Source of the DNA: Alkalihalobacillus sp. LMS39
GTDB lineage: Bacteria; Bacillota; Bacilli; Bacillales; Bacillaceae_F
Length of the DNA: 64,000 nucleotides
Direction of reading: 5' to 3'
Assembly (NCBI RefSeq): GCF_022812285.1
Contig: NZ_CP093300.1
Span: forward strand, 3,348,001 to 3,412,000
The notes below the pieces were generated by a model. That model was not told the DNA's origin, did not search any database, and was given only the letters and a program-made list of their open reading frames with translations. A program made the position numbers and the translations under genes. Of this stretch, positions 34,874 through 44,308 are shown in pieces. The first letter of the stretch is position 1. Every line of letters starts with the position of its first letter.

Positions 34874-35102
34874 ACTCTACGATATCCAAACGGACTCGTT
34901 TGTTTTCTTTTAACGCTGCAGCGTGGAGAACAGACCGTATTGCTTTAGCAACACGCCCTTGCTTTCCTATCACTTTGCCCATATCATCAGCATGGACGGA
35001 TAGCTGAACAATCATGCCTTGCTCATCTTCAATTTCTTTTACGAAAACTTCTTGGGGGTGGTCAACGAGAGCTTTAGCTATATGTTCGATTAACTCTTTC
35101 AT
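34872..35102 (-). CDS. khpA: KhpA (YlqC), KH-domain RNA-binding protein
   Basis: Small single-KH-domain RNA chaperone that pairs with KhpB/Jag in Firmicutes and affects cell elongation and RNA regulation. The 76-residue product has the KH signature GKVIGKQGRVAKAIRSVL (residues about 43 to 60) and ends KRVRLDIVE. Length and location directly after rpsP match B. subtilis ylqC. Confidence 0.94.
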   Translation of the reverse strand: MKELIEHIAKALVDHPQEVFVKEIEDEQGMIVQLSVHADDMGKVIGKQGRVAKAIRSVLHAAALKENKRVRLDIVE

Positions 35103-35134
35103 TGCATTCCCTACCCTTTATTCATTTTCATGAA

Positions 35135-35407
35135 TTACTTTTCGTTTTTTGCGTTGTGATGCTTCTCCATTAACCCTTCTTTAGAGAAAAGGTTACGAAC
35201 TGTATCAGATGGCTTTGCACCTTTTTGTAACCACTCAAGCGCACGGTCTTCTTTAATCTCAACTTTTGCAGGTTGTGCAATTGGATTGTATGTTCCAATT
35301 TCCTCAATAAATCGACCATCACGCGGTGCGCGAGAATCTGCTACTACTACACGATAAAATGGGGCCTTTTTAGAACCCATACGTTTTAAACGAATTTTAA
35401 CTGCCAT
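35135..35407 (-). CDS. rpsP: Ribosomal protein S16
   Basis: 30S assembly protein. The 90-residue product starts [32 protein letters not shown] (in part), with the family IEEIGTYNP motif and [12 protein letters not shown] near the C-terminus. Length is that of B. subtilis S16 (90). Located between ffh and khpA, the conserved order. Confidence 0.98.
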   Translation of the reverse strand: MAVKIRLKRMGSKKAPFYRVVVADSRAPRDGRFIEEIGTYNPIAQPAKVEIKEDRALEWLQKGAKPSDTVRNLFSKEGLMEKHHNAKNEK

Positions 35408-35491
35408 TCGTAAAACACCTCCGAATATTTATAAGAATTTATATATTTATCATTTTCTCTAGCATCTAACTAGGAAAAAATCATAACCAAT

Positions 35492-36847
35492 TTACATGAA
35501 AGGAAATGGCATTTTTCCTTTCCCTTTACCTTTTTTCTTGCCTTTTGTCATCCCTGTCATTTGCTTCATCATTTTTTTCATGTCTTCAAATTGCTTAAGT
35601 AAGCGATTGACGTCTTGAATTGTCGTTCCACTCCCTTTTGCAATTCTTCGTCTTCTACTTGCATTGATGAGGCTAGGGTCTTGCTTTTCAGCTTTTGTCA
35701 TCGACCTTACGATCGCTTCAACTCGATTAATTTGTTTATCATCAACTTGAAGGTTTTTCATGTTTTTCATTTTATTCATACCAGGCATCATACCTAATAT
35801 TTCATCTAATGGACCCATGCTTCTTACTTGCGCTAGTTGGTCAAGAAAGTCATCAAACGTTAAATCCATCGTTCGCATTTTCTTTTCAAGTTCTCGCGCT
35901 TTTTCTTCATCAACATTCGCTTGAGCTTTTTCGATAAGCGTTAGAACATCACCCATCCCTAAAATTCGAGATGCCATTCTTTCTGGATGAAATGGTTCAA
36001 GTTGGTCGACTTTTTCGCCCATACCTGCAAATTTAATCGGTGTGTTCGTTACTGCCTTAACTGAAAGTGCAGCTCCACCTCGCGTGTCTCCATCTAACTT
36101 TGTCAACACGACACCGGTAATATCAAGCTGTTCATTAAAGCTTTCTGCAACATTAACCGCATCTTGCCCTGTCATAGCATCAACAACAAGCAATATTTCA
36201 TCAGGCTTAGCAAGTTGCTTAACTTGTTGAAGCTCATCCATTAACTCCTCGTCAATATGGAGTCGACCTGCTGTATCGATAATGACATAATCGTGATGGT
36301 CCTCTTTTGCTTTTTTTATCGCTTCTTCCGCAATTTTTACAGGGCTTTCTTTGTCACCTAATGAAAAAACCGGCATATTTAATTGCTTTCCAAGCGTTTC
36401 AAGCTGTTTAATGGCAGCTGGGCGATAAATATCTGCCGCAACTAACATCGGGTTTCGATTGTGCTTCTTACGTAAGTGATTGGCAAGCTTAGCCGTTGTT
36501 GTCGTTTTACCGGCACCTTGGAGACCTACCATCATAATAATGGTCGGTGCTTTTTGCGCAACCGCAATTTTGCTTTGTTCGCCTCCCATCAAAGCTGTTA
36601 ATTCTTCATTTACAACTTTGATAACTTGTTGGCCCGGTGTTAAACTTTTTAATACTTCTTGTCCAACTGCCCGTTCTTTCACTTTCGCAATAAATTCTTT
36701 TACCACTTTAAAGTTAACGTCTGCTTCAAGTAAAGCAAGACGGACTTCACGCATCATTTCTTTTACATCCGCTTCAGAGACTTTCCCTTTTCCGCGAATT
36801 TTTTGCATCGTATTTTGCAGTCGTTCAGCTAATCCTTCAAATGCCAA
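35492..36847 (-). CDS. ffh: Ffh, signal recognition particle GTPase
   Basis: Protein component of SRP that binds signal peptides and scRNA and delivers ribosomes to FtsY. The 451-residue product has the helical N domain, a G domain with Walker A GLQGAGKTTT (about 108 to 117), DTAGR and TKLDGDTRGGAALS, and a Met-rich M domain (GMMPGMNKMKNMKN, then FEDMKKMMKQMTGMTKGKKKGKGK in part) that carries the RNA and signal-sequence sites. Follows ylxM after 12 nt. Confidence 0.97.
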   Translation of the reverse strand: MAFEGLAERLQNTMQKIRGKGKVSEADVKEMMREVRLALLEADVNFKVVKEFIAKVKERAVGQEVLKSLTPGQQVIKVVNEELTALMGGEQSKIAVAQKAPTIIMMVGLQGAGKTTTTAKLANHLRKKHNRNPMLVAADIYRPAAIKQLETLGKQLNMPVFSLGDKESPVKIAEEAIKKAKEDHHDYVIIDTAGRLHIDEELMDELQQVKQLAKPDEILLVVDAMTGQDAVNVAESFNEQLDITGVVLTKLDGDTRGGAALSVKAVTNTPIKFAGMGEKVDQLEPFHPERMASRILGMGDVLTLIEKAQANVDEEKARELEKKMRTMDLTFDDFLDQLAQVRSMGPLDEILGMMPGMNKMKNMKNLQVDDKQINRVEAIVRSMTKAEKQDPSLINASRRRRIAKGSGTTIQDVNRLLKQFEDMKKMMKQMTGMTKGKKKGKGKGKMPFPFM

Positions 36848-36859
36848 TCCGTTCGCCTC

Positions 36860-37189
36860 CTATTCCAGTTTTTCAAGAGATTCAACTAATCGAATCATCT
36901 CTTCAGGAGCCGCTTCATGTAAGATCGCTGCTTTTAAAAGTGAAAGTAACTGTGCCCGTTCTTCAAACTTTTCAAGAAGTGCCAGTTTCTCTTCATACTC
37001 TTCAAGCATCGCTTCAGTCCGCTTGATATTGTCATAAACGGCTTGCCGACTAACTTCAAATTCCTCAGCAATTTCACCTAACGATAAATCGTCCAAATAA
37101 TATAAAGACATATACTGACGTTGCTTCGATGTTAGAAGAGCTTGATAAAAATCGAACAAATAGTTCATCCTCAATGTTTTATCTAACAT
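36860..37189 (-). CDS. ylxM: YlxM, SRP-associated DNA-binding-like protein
   Basis: Conserved small protein co-transcribed with ffh in Firmicutes and reported to modulate SRP GTPase activity in streptococci. The 109-residue product has a sigma-70 region 4-like helix-turn-helix: [34 protein letters not shown] in part (about residues 19 to 52), followed by coiled-coil helices. AAGGGG precedes the ATG. A near-perfect promoter lies just upstream. Confidence 0.93.
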   Translation of the reverse strand: MLDKTLRMNYLFDFYQALLTSKQRQYMSLYYLDDLSLGEIAEEFEVSRQAVYDNIKRTEAMLEEYEEKLALLEKFEERAQLLSLLKAAILHEAAPEEMIRLVESLEKLE

Positions 37190-37230
37190 AGAAACACCCC
37201 TTGTTAAGTGAATTCCCTTTACGAATAATT

Positions 37231-37259
37231 ATCTTACATGAAACGAAAAGTACTGTCAA
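37231..37259 (-). promoter_or_regulatory. Sigma-A promoter of ylxM-ffh
   Basis: Minus-strand TTGACA (37254 to 37259), a 17-bp spacer and TAAGAT (37231 to 37236), about 40 bp before ylxM. It gives the ylxM-ffh-rpsP operon its own start independent of smc-ftsY. Confidence 0.87.
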
Positions 37260-37279
37260 GTTTTTTTCTTGATATTCTG

Positions 37280-38281
37280 TTATTCTGCCTTTTCTTCGTT
37301 GATTTCAGCTTCCAATACATCTTTAAATAATCCATATACAAACTGCTGTGCGTCGAATTTTTGCAAGTCGTCCATTTGTTCACCAAGCCCAACAAATTTC
37401 ACTGGAATGTCCAGTTCATGTCGGATCGCAAGGACAATTCCTCCTTTGGCGGTTCCGTCTAATTTTGTTAATACAATCCCAGAAACATCCGTAGCTTCAC
37501 CAAACGTTTTTGCTTGCGTCATCGCATTTTGACCTGTTGTTGCATCTAAAACTAATAGCACTTCATGTGGAGCACCAGGAACTTCCCGTTCAATCACTCG
37601 CTTCACTTTCTCAAGCTCTTTCATCAAGTTCACTTTGTTTTGCAGGCGACCCGCTGTATCACAAAGCAACACATCTACATTTCTAGATTTCGCGGCTTGA
37701 ACAGCGTCAAACATGACAGCAGCAGGATCACTGCCCTCTTGCTGCTTAATGACATCAACTCCAACGCGCTCTCCCCACACCTCAAGTTGTTCAATTGCAC
37801 CGGCCCTGAACGTATCCCCAGCTGCTAAAAGAACAGATTTCCCTTCTTCTTTAAACATGTGGGCCAATTTCCCGATTGATGTTGTTTTTCCTACCCCATT
37901 TACTCCTACAACAAGAATGACAGTCATTCCTTCTTCAGCTTCTCGTAAACTAATATCATCCTCATCTTTTTCTAATAATGCGGCTAATTTTTCTGAAATG
38001 ACAGGTTGTATCTCTTTTGTATCTTTTATATTTCGTAATTTCACTTCGTCTTTCAATTGATCAATTAACTCCATAACCGTTGAAACACCAACGTCAGAGC
38101 TAATGAGCAATTCTTCTAACTCTTCAAAGAAATCTTCATCAACACTTCGATATCTAGCCACTAACTCATTCATTTTCCCTACAAAGGAATCTCTCGTTTT
38201 TTCAAGACCTGTTTTAAATTTATCGGTCACTGTATCAGTTTGTAAACTAATCTTTTCTTTTAATTTTTTAAAAAAGCTCAT
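37280..38281 (-). CDS. ftsY: FtsY, signal recognition particle receptor
   Basis: Membrane-associated SRP receptor GTPase. The 333-residue product begins MSFFKKLKEKISLQTD, the short amphipathic N-terminus of Gram-positive FtsY, followed by the N domain and a G domain with GVNGVGKTTSIGK (about 126 to 138), DTAGRLQNKVNLM and TKLDGTAKGGIVLAI. The ATG at 38281 has AGGAGG 8 nt upstream; an upstream in-frame start is too close to this site. Follows smc after 18 nt. Confidence 0.97.
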   Translation of the reverse strand: MSFFKKLKEKISLQTDTVTDKFKTGLEKTRDSFVGKMNELVARYRSVDEDFFEELEELLISSDVGVSTVMELIDQLKDEVKLRNIKDTKEIQPVISEKLAALLEKDEDDISLREAEEGMTVILVVGVNGVGKTTSIGKLAHMFKEEGKSVLLAAGDTFRAGAIEQLEVWGERVGVDVIKQQEGSDPAAVMFDAVQAAKSRNVDVLLCDTAGRLQNKVNLMKELEKVKRVIEREVPGAPHEVLLVLDATTGQNAMTQAKTFGEATDVSGIVLTKLDGTAKGGIVLAIRHELDIPVKFVGLGEQMDDLQKFDAQQFVYGLFKDVLEAEINEEKAE

Positions 38282-38299
38282 GGTCATACCCTCCTAAGA

Positions 38300-41200
38300 T
38301 TAACTTTCCACTAATTCTTTCGTGTCCTCAAGACGAACCGATACTAATCTTGAAACACCTGATTCTTGCATTGTTACCCCATATAGAACATCTGCTTCTT
38401 CCATTGTCCCTTTCCGGTGTGTGATAACGATAAATTGTGTATCGCCACTAAACACCTTTAGATAACGGGCAAAACGACTAACATTCGCTTCATCAAGTGC
38501 AGCCTCCACTTCGTCTAATACACAAAATGGTACTGGACGAACTTTTAAAATAGCAAAAAGTAAAGCAATAGCCGTAAGTGCGCGCTCTCCCCCTGAAAGT
38601 AAGGCAAGGTGCTGAAGTTTTTTCCCTGGTGGCCTTGCAACGATATCAACACCCGTTAACAACAGATTGTCTGGGTCTGTTAAAATCAAATCTGCTCCTC
38701 CACCTCCAAATAACTCTTTAAAGACCACTTGAAAATGCGAACGAATTTGGCTAAATGATTCGCTAAATCGCTTTGTCATTTCCTCATCCATTTCTCTAAT
38801 GACATTGTATAACGTTTCTTTAGCTTCAACCAAATCTTGTTGCTGTTCTTGTAAAAACTGATACCGTTCATTTACTCGTTCATATTCTTCAATGGCCCCG
38901 ATGTTGACCGTCCCTAATTCATCAATGGCCAATTTAATTAACTTTACTTTCGTTCTTGCCTCTTCAACATCGATCGAAAGTGGATAATGTTCTTTTGCAT
39001 AGTCATAACTCATTTCATATTCTTCACGAAGCATTGTCAAGCGATTATCAAGCTCGACATCAAGACGATTCACTCGGACTTCTTTGCGATGCAAATCATC
39101 AACAAGAAGCTTTAAGCGATTCTTATCTTGTTTGCCTGCATGCTCTAATGTTGTAATGTTGGCTTCTAGCTTTGTTCTTGCCTCTTTACTTTCTCTTATC
39201 TTACCAATCATGTTTTCTTTTTGTTGGCGATTTCTTTCGATTTTTTCATCTATCGTTTCTTCACCACTCGTATTTTTAGAAAACTCATTTTCTAACAGCC
39301 AATACTGTTCTTCGATTTCACTAGCTTGCTGAGCAATTTGGCTATATTCTTCTTGAAGTCTTGCAACCGTTTCTTTTTGGTTCACAAATCTCTCTTCTTC
39401 TTTGGCAAGCTGGATTTTCAAATCTGTTATTTCGGTCTGTAATGTTTCTTTCGACGATTGCTGTTGTTTTTTCTTTTGTTCGATTTCATCCACTTCTTGC
39501 TCTAACACTTTTGCAGAAGTCGATAAGCTTGAAAGCTCTCTTCGTAATCCTTCCATTTTCGATTGCATTTGCTTTTTTTCATTCTCATAATTATGTTGTT
39601 CACGGTCAAAGAGGGTTAGACGTTCATTAACACTTTTTTCTTCTAATTCAATTTCACGCAGTTCGGCTTTCACTGCTTGCTCTGCTTCACGTGCTTGCTC
39701 CCCTTGCTCTCTAAGCTTCTCTAATTGCTGCTCATTGTTCGCTACCATGTCTTTTATTTTTTTGACATTCGCTTCGGCTTGAGCTGTTTTCTCTTCCATC
39801 ATCACTAGTTTTTCTTGTAGTCCTTCAAGTTCACGCTGTCTCCCTAGCAATGGCGTCGTATTTTTTTTCACAGACCCTCCTGTCATTGAACCGCCTGGGT
39901 TAATAACATCACCATCGAGTGTCACAATACGCATTTTATACCCAGTAATGTTGGCAATCTCATTAGCGCCTTGAAGGTCTTTTGCTACAAGGACATGTCC
40001 AAGTAAATTCGAGAGGACTTGTTCATATCGTTTCTCATATTGAACTAAATCTGAGGCAATCCCTACAAAGGAAGAATGCCCTTTTATACTTGATAATTGT
40101 TGACTAGGCACGAACCTTGCTTTAATGACTGGCAATGGTAAAAAAGTAGAGCGCCCGAGACGGTTTTTCTTTAGAAAGCCGATCGCTTGCCTCGCTGCCG
40201 CTTCAGATTCTACGACAATATGTTGGGTTGCTCCTCCAAGCGCAATTTCAATCGCTGTTTCATATTCTTTCGGAACTGTAACTAGCTCAGCTACAGCTCC
40301 AACAATACCTTGAAGTTGGTTTCCCCTCGCCTTAAGTACTTCTTTAACACCTTGAAAAAATCCAGAAAAATCCGATTGCATTTCTTCTAGTACTTCTTTT
40401 CGTGACCGAACTTGTTGAATATGTTGGTACGCTTCAAACAATTGCGTTTGTTTCTTCTGATAATCATTTTTTTGTTGTTCTAGTTTCACTTGTAGAGCTC
40501 GAAACTGTGATACTTTTTCGTTTAATGACTGCTGTTTTTCATCTAGTTGTTTTGCTAATTCTTGTTTTTTTAGAATAATCGATTCCCTTGTTTGGATAAG
40601 GTGTTCATTGCTTTCAACTAAACGATTGCTTTTTCCATCTGTTTGTTTCAGTTGCTCTTCTATATAACGGATTTCATTTCGTAATGAAGCTTGTTCATTT
40701 AGCACTTCTATGTAATCCGATTTTAACTGTTCTAGTTTTTGTTCAAGGTCTTCAGCGGCTAACAACATTGCGTCCTGTTTTCCGTTAACGGTATCCTGAA
40801 GTTCGAGAACCGCCTCTTTTACCTGTTGTAATTTTTCTTGTTCTACTGATAGAAGCTGTTCATATTTTGCACGTTTTGATTTTGCTTCTTCTAGTTGTTT
40901 AAGGAGCTGTTCTCTATTTAATGAAAAATTCTTTTTACGTTCTTTTAATACTTCTTTTTGGCCTTCACTTTTTTCTAGTTCTTCACTAGCCGATAATAAC
41001 TGTTCTTGCCAGTGACTCATCGCATCATCCAGTTGCTTCATTTCTGTTCGTAATGAAGCAACAGTTTCTTCTGATTCCGTCACCTTTACTGTCATTTGTT
41101 TATGTTGTTCTTCTAACTGTTCGATCGCTGATTTAGCTTCTGTCCATTCTTGATGAAGTTCCGTAATTTCATGGACAATTAAAGCGACATCCACGTTTTT

Positions 41201-41866
41201 TAATTCTTCTTTTTTGGCTAAATAATCTTTTGCGATTGACGCTTGTATTTGCAAAGGCTCGATTTGGCCTTCTAATTCATGAATAATGTCTTCCACACGA
41301 TATAAATTTTCTTGTGTTTCTGCGAGTTTTCGTTCCGCTTTTACTTTTCGTGTCTTATATTTAAGAACACCAGCAGCCTCTTCAAAAATGACACGACGGT
41401 CTTCTCCTTTACTGCTTAAAATTTCTTCTACTTTTCCTTGTCCAATAATCGAATATGCTTCTTTCCCTAATCCGGAATCTAGAAAAAGATCAACGATATC
41501 TTTTAAACGACAAGATTGCTTATTAATAAAATATTCACTATCACCAGACCGGTAAACTCTCCTTGTTACACTCACTTCCGTGTAATCTATTGGAATGTAT
41601 TGATCTTCATTATCTAAGACAAGTGAGATTTCCGCAAAGTTCAATGGTTTTCTCGTGTCACTTCCAGCAAAAATGATATCTTCCATTTTTGACCCACGTA
41701 ATGATTTTGCTGATTGTTCTCCGAGAACCCATCTTACTCCATCTGAAATATTACTTTTTCCACTTCCATTTGGTCCTACAACCGCAGTGACTCCTTTATC
41801 AAACTCGATCGACATTTTATCTGCGAACGATTTAAATCCCATGACCTCTAATCTTTTGAGGAACAT
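38300..41866 (-). CDS. smc: SMC, chromosome segregation ATPase
   Basis: Condensin subunit that works with ScpA and ScpB to organise and segregate the chromosome. The 1188-residue product has an N-terminal Walker A GPNGSGKSN (residues 31 to 39), the DLFLDSGLGKEAYSIIGQGKVEEIL region in part, two very long coiled coils, a flexible hinge (about 500 to 680, with GGSMTGGSVKKNT), and a C-terminal head with the signature LSGGERALTAIALLFAI and Walker B PFCVLDEVEAALDEANV. Length is that of B. subtilis SMC (1186). Confidence 0.98.
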   Translation of the reverse strand: MFLKRLEVMGFKSFADKMSIEFDKGVTAVVGPNGSGKSNISDGVRWVLGEQSAKSLRGSKMEDIIFAGSDTRKPLNFAEISLVLDNEDQYIPIDYTEVSVTRRVYRSGDSEYFINKQSCRLKDIVDLFLDSGLGKEAYSIIGQGKVEEILSSKGEDRRVIFEEAAGVLKYKTRKVKAERKLAETQENLYRVEDIIHELEGQIEPLQIQASIAKDYLAKKEELKNVDVALIVHEITELHQEWTEAKSAIEQLEEQHKQMTVKVTESEETVASLRTEMKQLDDAMSHWQEQLLSASEELEKSEGQKEVLKERKKNFSLNREQLLKQLEEAKSKRAKYEQLLSVEQEKLQQVKEAVLELQDTVNGKQDAMLLAAEDLEQKLEQLKSDYIEVLNEQASLRNEIRYIEEQLKQTDGKSNRLVESNEHLIQTRESIILKKQELAKQLDEKQQSLNEKVSQFRALQVKLEQQKNDYQKKQTQLFEAYQHIQQVRSRKEVLEEMQSDFSGFFQGVKEVLKARGNQLQGIVGAVAELVTVPKEYETAIEIALGGATQHIVVESEAAARQAIGFLKKNRLGRSTFLPLPVIKARFVPSQQLSSIKGHSSFVGIASDLVQYEKRYEQVLSNLLGHVLVAKDLQGANEIANITGYKMRIVTLDGDVINPGGSMTGGSVKKNTTPLLGRQRELEGLQEKLVMMEEKTAQAEANVKKIKDMVANNEQQLEKLREQGEQAREAEQAVKAELREIELEEKSVNERLTLFDREQHNYENEKKQMQSKMEGLRRELSSLSTSAKVLEQEVDEIEQKKKQQQSSKETLQTEITDLKIQLAKEEERFVNQKETVARLQEEYSQIAQQASEIEEQYWLLENEFSKNTSGEETIDEKIERNRQQKENMIGKIRESKEARTKLEANITTLEHAGKQDKNRLKLLVDDLHRKEVRVNRLDVELDNRLTMLREEYEMSYDYAKEHYPLSIDVEEARTKVKLIKLAIDELGTVNIGAIEEYERVNERYQFLQEQQQDLVEAKETLYNVIREMDEEMTKRFSESFSQIRSHFQVVFKELFGGGGADLILTDPDNLLLTGVDIVARPPGKKLQHLALLSGGERALTAIALLFAILKVRPVPFCVLDEVEAALDEANVSRFARYLKVFSGDTQFIVITHRKGTMEEADVLYGVTMQESGVSRLVSVRLEDTKELVES

Positions 41867-41883
41867 TGTTTTTCCTCCCCATC

Positions 41884-41912
41884 TTGTAATCCTAACTAAC
41901 CTATTTTATCAT
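41884..41912 (+). promoter_or_regulatory. Putative sigma-A promoter of yfkK
   Basis: Plus-strand TTGTAA (41884 to 41889), 17-bp spacer, TATCAT (41907 to 41912), about 78 bp before the yfkK ATG. It overlaps the leader of the divergently transcribed smc gene. Confidence 0.55.
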
Positions 41913-41989
41913 AGATACTAGTAAAGAAAAACGTGTGTTCACGCATGTTGAATAATTTTTACATATCGAGTAGAAAGGAAGTGTCATCG

Positions 41990-42220
41990 ATGGATTTAAC
42001 GGTACAAAGCGAAGAGAACTTGCATTATATGATTGAAGAAATAAAACGTAAACTTCAAGTTGTTAACGTCGGAGCGATTCGTGCTGAAGGATTTGACTTA
42101 CAACATTATGAGGATATTTTTGATATTTACGAAATGTTAAATCGCCAAAGCAGAGTCAGCGTTCGAGAAATTGAAGCGATTATTGCGGAGTTAAGTAAGT
42201 TTCGAAAAGAGGAAAAATAA
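41990..42220 (+). CDS. yfkK: DUF1128 family protein (YfkK-like)
   Basis: A 76-residue cytoplasmic protein of unknown function conserved in Bacillaceae. The sequence starts MDLTVQSEENLHYMIEEIKRKL, has the family element VNVGAIRAEGFDLQHYEDIFDIYEML in part and ends in a charged helix (EIEAIIAELSKFRKEEK). GGAAGTG precedes the ATG at 41990; the longer frame adds 19 residues from the leader. One of two plus-strand genes in the window, placed between smc and rnc, which are adjacent on the minus strand in B. subtilis where yfkK maps elsewhere. Confidence 0.88.
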   Translation: MDLTVQSEENLHYMIEEIKRKLQVVNVGAIRAEGFDLQHYEDIFDIYEMLNRQSRVSVREIEAIIAELSKFRKEEK

Positions 42221-42270
42221 GCAAGAGCCAAGCTTCTATTGGACAATATCCCGTTACGGAAATTTTCTCA

Positions 42271-42315
42271 AATTGAAAAAACGCCCTCTTAATTAACGAG
42301 GGCGTTTTTTCAATT
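42271..42315. terminator. Bidirectional terminator between yfkK and rnc
   Basis: Eighteen-bp perfect stem (42271 to 42288 with 42298 to 42315, 9-nt loop), core CGCCCTC flanked by A6 and T6, so it can terminate yfkK on the plus strand and rnc on the minus strand. The two genes converge on it. Confidence 0.92.
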
Positions 42316-42362
42316 TTCCTAGTTCAGACTGAGCACTCATTATGTCTCACCCTTTTACATTC

Positions 42363-43154
42363 CTATTCCAATTCTTTACTTAGCTTAACTAAAGCTTGTT
42401 GTGCTGCGTGTTGCTCTGCTTCTTTTTTTGAGCGTCCGACCCCGACACCAAGAACTTGCTCATTTAAAACAACTTCTGAAACAAACTCACGGCTATGAGC
42501 TGGTCCACGTTCTTGGACAATCTCATAATGAATTTGACCAATGTTATCTCTTTGAACAAATTCTTGTAGTTGACTTTTGAAATCCATCATATGAGAAAAA
42601 GCACCACTATTTATTTTAGGGTAAATCGTTTGGTCTAAAAAACGATAAACCGCGTCCATATCATGGTCTAAATATAATGCGCCAACAAACGACTCAAATA
42701 CATCAGCAAGCAAAGCTGGACGTTGTCTTCCACCAGTCATCTCTTCCCCTTTTCCTAGCAAAACAAGTTGTCCAAATGCTAGTTCGTTGGCTAAGTTCGC
42801 TAGAGACGCTTCACAAACAATCGCTGCTCGTAACTTTGTCATGTCTCCTTCGCTCATCGTATCAAAATTTTTATATAAATATTGCGATACAGCAAGTTCT
42901 AGTACTGCATCCCCTAAAAATTCTAACCTCTCATTGTCCTTGCAAGGATTAATACGATGCTCATTCACATAGGATGAATGGGTGAAAGCTTGGATTAACA
43001 ACTTATTATCGTGAAAAGTTAAACCTAGCAATTGTTCTAATTGCTCAAACTTTTCTTTTTGACTAGCTGTTAATGTAACTTTACGGGGTCTTTGCTTTCT
43101 ATCATATTGACTTGATACATTCCGTTTTCGGTAATTTCTAGAAGAGTGTGGCAT
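42363..43154 (-). CDS. rnc: Ribonuclease III
   Basis: Double-strand-specific endoribonuclease for rRNA, scRNA and mRNA processing. The 263-residue product has a basic N-terminal extension, the RNase III signature [31 protein letters not shown] with catalytic acidic residues, and a C-terminal dsRNA-binding domain ([13 protein letters not shown], then [18 protein letters not shown]). ATG 43154 (MPHSS) is preferred over the GTG at 43172, which lies within a GAGGTG site. It follows acpP after a terminator-like hairpin. Confidence 0.95.
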   Translation of the reverse strand: MPHSSRNYRKRNVSSQYDRKQRPRKVTLTASQKEKFEQLEQLLGLTFHDNKLLIQAFTHSSYVNEHRINPCKDNERLEFLGDAVLELAVSQYLYKNFDTMSEGDMTKLRAAIVCEASLANLANELAFGQLVLLGKGEEMTGGRQRPALLADVFESFVGALYLDHDMDAVYRFLDQTIYPKINSGAFSHMMDFKSQLQEFVQRDNIGQIHYEIVQERGPAHSREFVSEVVLNEQVLGVGVGRSKKEAEQHAAQQALVKLSKELE

Positions 43155-43192
43155 GTGAACCGAACCTTTCACCTCGTAATTTTAATGTAAAG

Positions 43193-43220
43193 CAAGTCCC
43201 ATTCATAAGTATGGGACTTG
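43193..43220 (-). terminator. Hairpin after acpP
   Basis: Ten-bp perfect stem (43193 to 43202 with 43211 to 43220, 8-nt loop), core CAAGTCCCAT, 8 nt after the acpP stop. The minus-strand tail CTTTACA has only a short T-run, so it is probably a partial terminator or a 3' stabilising hairpin that lets some transcripts continue into rnc. Confidence 0.55.
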
Positions 43221-43228
43221 ACGATGAA

Positions 43229-43462
43229 CTACTGCTGACCTTCTATGTAGCTTACTACATCTTGAACAGTAGAAATTTTCTCTGCATCTTCATCAGAAAT
43301 TTCAAGGTCAAACTCATCCTCTAGTTCCATAACAAGCTCAACAACATCTAATGAGTCTGCTCCTAAATCATCTTTAAATGAAGCTTCAGGTTTCACCTCT
43401 GCTTCTTCCACACCAAGACGATCAACAATAATTTTTGTAATGCGTGCTAACGTATCTGCCAT
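43229..43462 (-). CDS. acpP: Acyl carrier protein
   Basis: Carries growing fatty acyl chains on a phosphopantetheine arm. The 77-residue acidic product begins [18 protein letters not shown]; the attachment serine is S37 in [19 protein letters not shown] (in part). The ATG at 43462 matches B. subtilis AcpA and has GGAGGTG upstream; the longer frame adds four residues. Last gene of the FapR-controlled operon; an additional TATAAT lies at 43524 to 43529 upstream. Confidence 0.98.
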   Translation of the reverse strand: MADTLARITKIIVDRLGVEEAEVKPEASFKDDLGADSLDVVELVMELEDEFDLEISDEDAEKISTVQDVVSYIEGQQ

Positions 43463-43523
43463 GTTTACGTTCACCTCCTCTCAAAGTAAACCTGTTTTTA
43501 CCCCTGTCTACATAGCTAATGAC

Positions 43524-43529
43524 ATTATA
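43524..43529 (-). promoter_or_regulatory. Candidate -10 element of an internal acpP promoter
   Basis: A perfect TATAAT reads on the minus strand in the 93-bp fabG-acpP gap; the hexamer 17 bp upstream (TAGAAT) is weak. A separate acpP promoter would explain the high demand for carrier protein relative to the enzymes. Confidence 0.4.
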
Positions 43530-43555
43530 GGTGATTTCAAAGGAAAATTCTACCC

Positions 43556-44302
43556 TTAAGGCATAAACATTCCGCCATCAACATGAAGGGTCTGACCTGT
43601 CATATATTCTGCCTCATCTGACGCTAAAAATCGGATCGCATGTGCGACATGTTCAGGTTTCCCGAGTGATGAAAGTGGAATTTGCTGTAATAACCCTTCC
43701 TTTACATCCTCTGGAAGCTTATCCGTCATATCGGTTTCAATAAAACCAGGGGCTACGGCATTAACTGTAATATTCCGATTTGCGAGTTCCCGAGCTAATG
43801 ATTTCGTTAACCCAATGACTCCTGCTTTTGCTGCCACGTAATTTGCTTGTCCCGCATTACCTAACACCCCAACAACTGAAGCGACATTAATTATTCGACC
43901 ATAGCGCTGTTTCATCATTTGACGCATAACCGCTTTAGCACATAAAAATACACCTTTTAAATTCGTATCGATAACCGCATCCCAGTCTTCTTCTTTCATT
44001 CGCATGACTAACGTATCTCTCGTGATTCCTGCATTATTTACAAGAATATCGACTGTACCGAAAGTAGATACCACTTCTTTTACCATTGTTTGCACTTCAT
44101 CACTATTTGAAACATCCGCTTGAATGGCAATGGATTCAACGCCAAGTTCTTTTATTTGGGCAACGACTTGTTCTGCTTTTTCTTTACTTCCAGCATAATT
44201 GACACATACATTCGCTCCTTGTTTCGCTAAATCGAGTGCGACTGCCTTTCCAATACCTCTTGAAGCTCCTGTAACGAGAGCTGTTTTTCCTTTTAATATC
44301 AT
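43556..44302 (-). CDS. fabG: FabG, 3-oxoacyl-ACP reductase
   Basis: NADPH-dependent reductase of the fatty-acid elongation cycle. The 248-residue short-chain dehydrogenase has the cofactor motif [10 protein letters not shown] (residues 11 to 20), NNAG (89 to 92) and the catalytic residues S142, Y155 and K159 (NYVAAKAG), with the FabG-specific C-terminus [13 protein letters not shown]. Starts 6 nt after the fabD stop. Confidence 0.97.
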   Translation of the reverse strand: MILKGKTALVTGASRGIGKAVALDLAKQGANVCVNYAGSKEKAEQVVAQIKELGVESIAIQADVSNSDEVQTMVKEVVSTFGTVDILVNNAGITRDTLVMRMKEEDWDAVIDTNLKGVFLCAKAVMRQMMKQRYGRIINVASVVGVLGNAGQANYVAAKAGVIGLTKSLARELANRNITVNAVAPGFIETDMTDKLPEDVKEGLLQQIPLSSLGKPEHVAHAIRFLASDEAEYMTGQTLHVDGGMFMP

Positions 44303-44308
44303 ATTCGG

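Noticed and set aside
36480-37037. Plus-strand open frame of 185 codons opposite ffh and ylxM
   Set aside because: It spans two real minus-strand genes and their gap, lacks a ribosome binding site, and is Ser/Ala-rich as expected from antisense of GTPase and coiled-coil genes.
42261-42275. CodY-like AATTTTC...AAATT sequence
   Set aside because: Only a partial match, located within the yfkK terminator region and not near a promoter.
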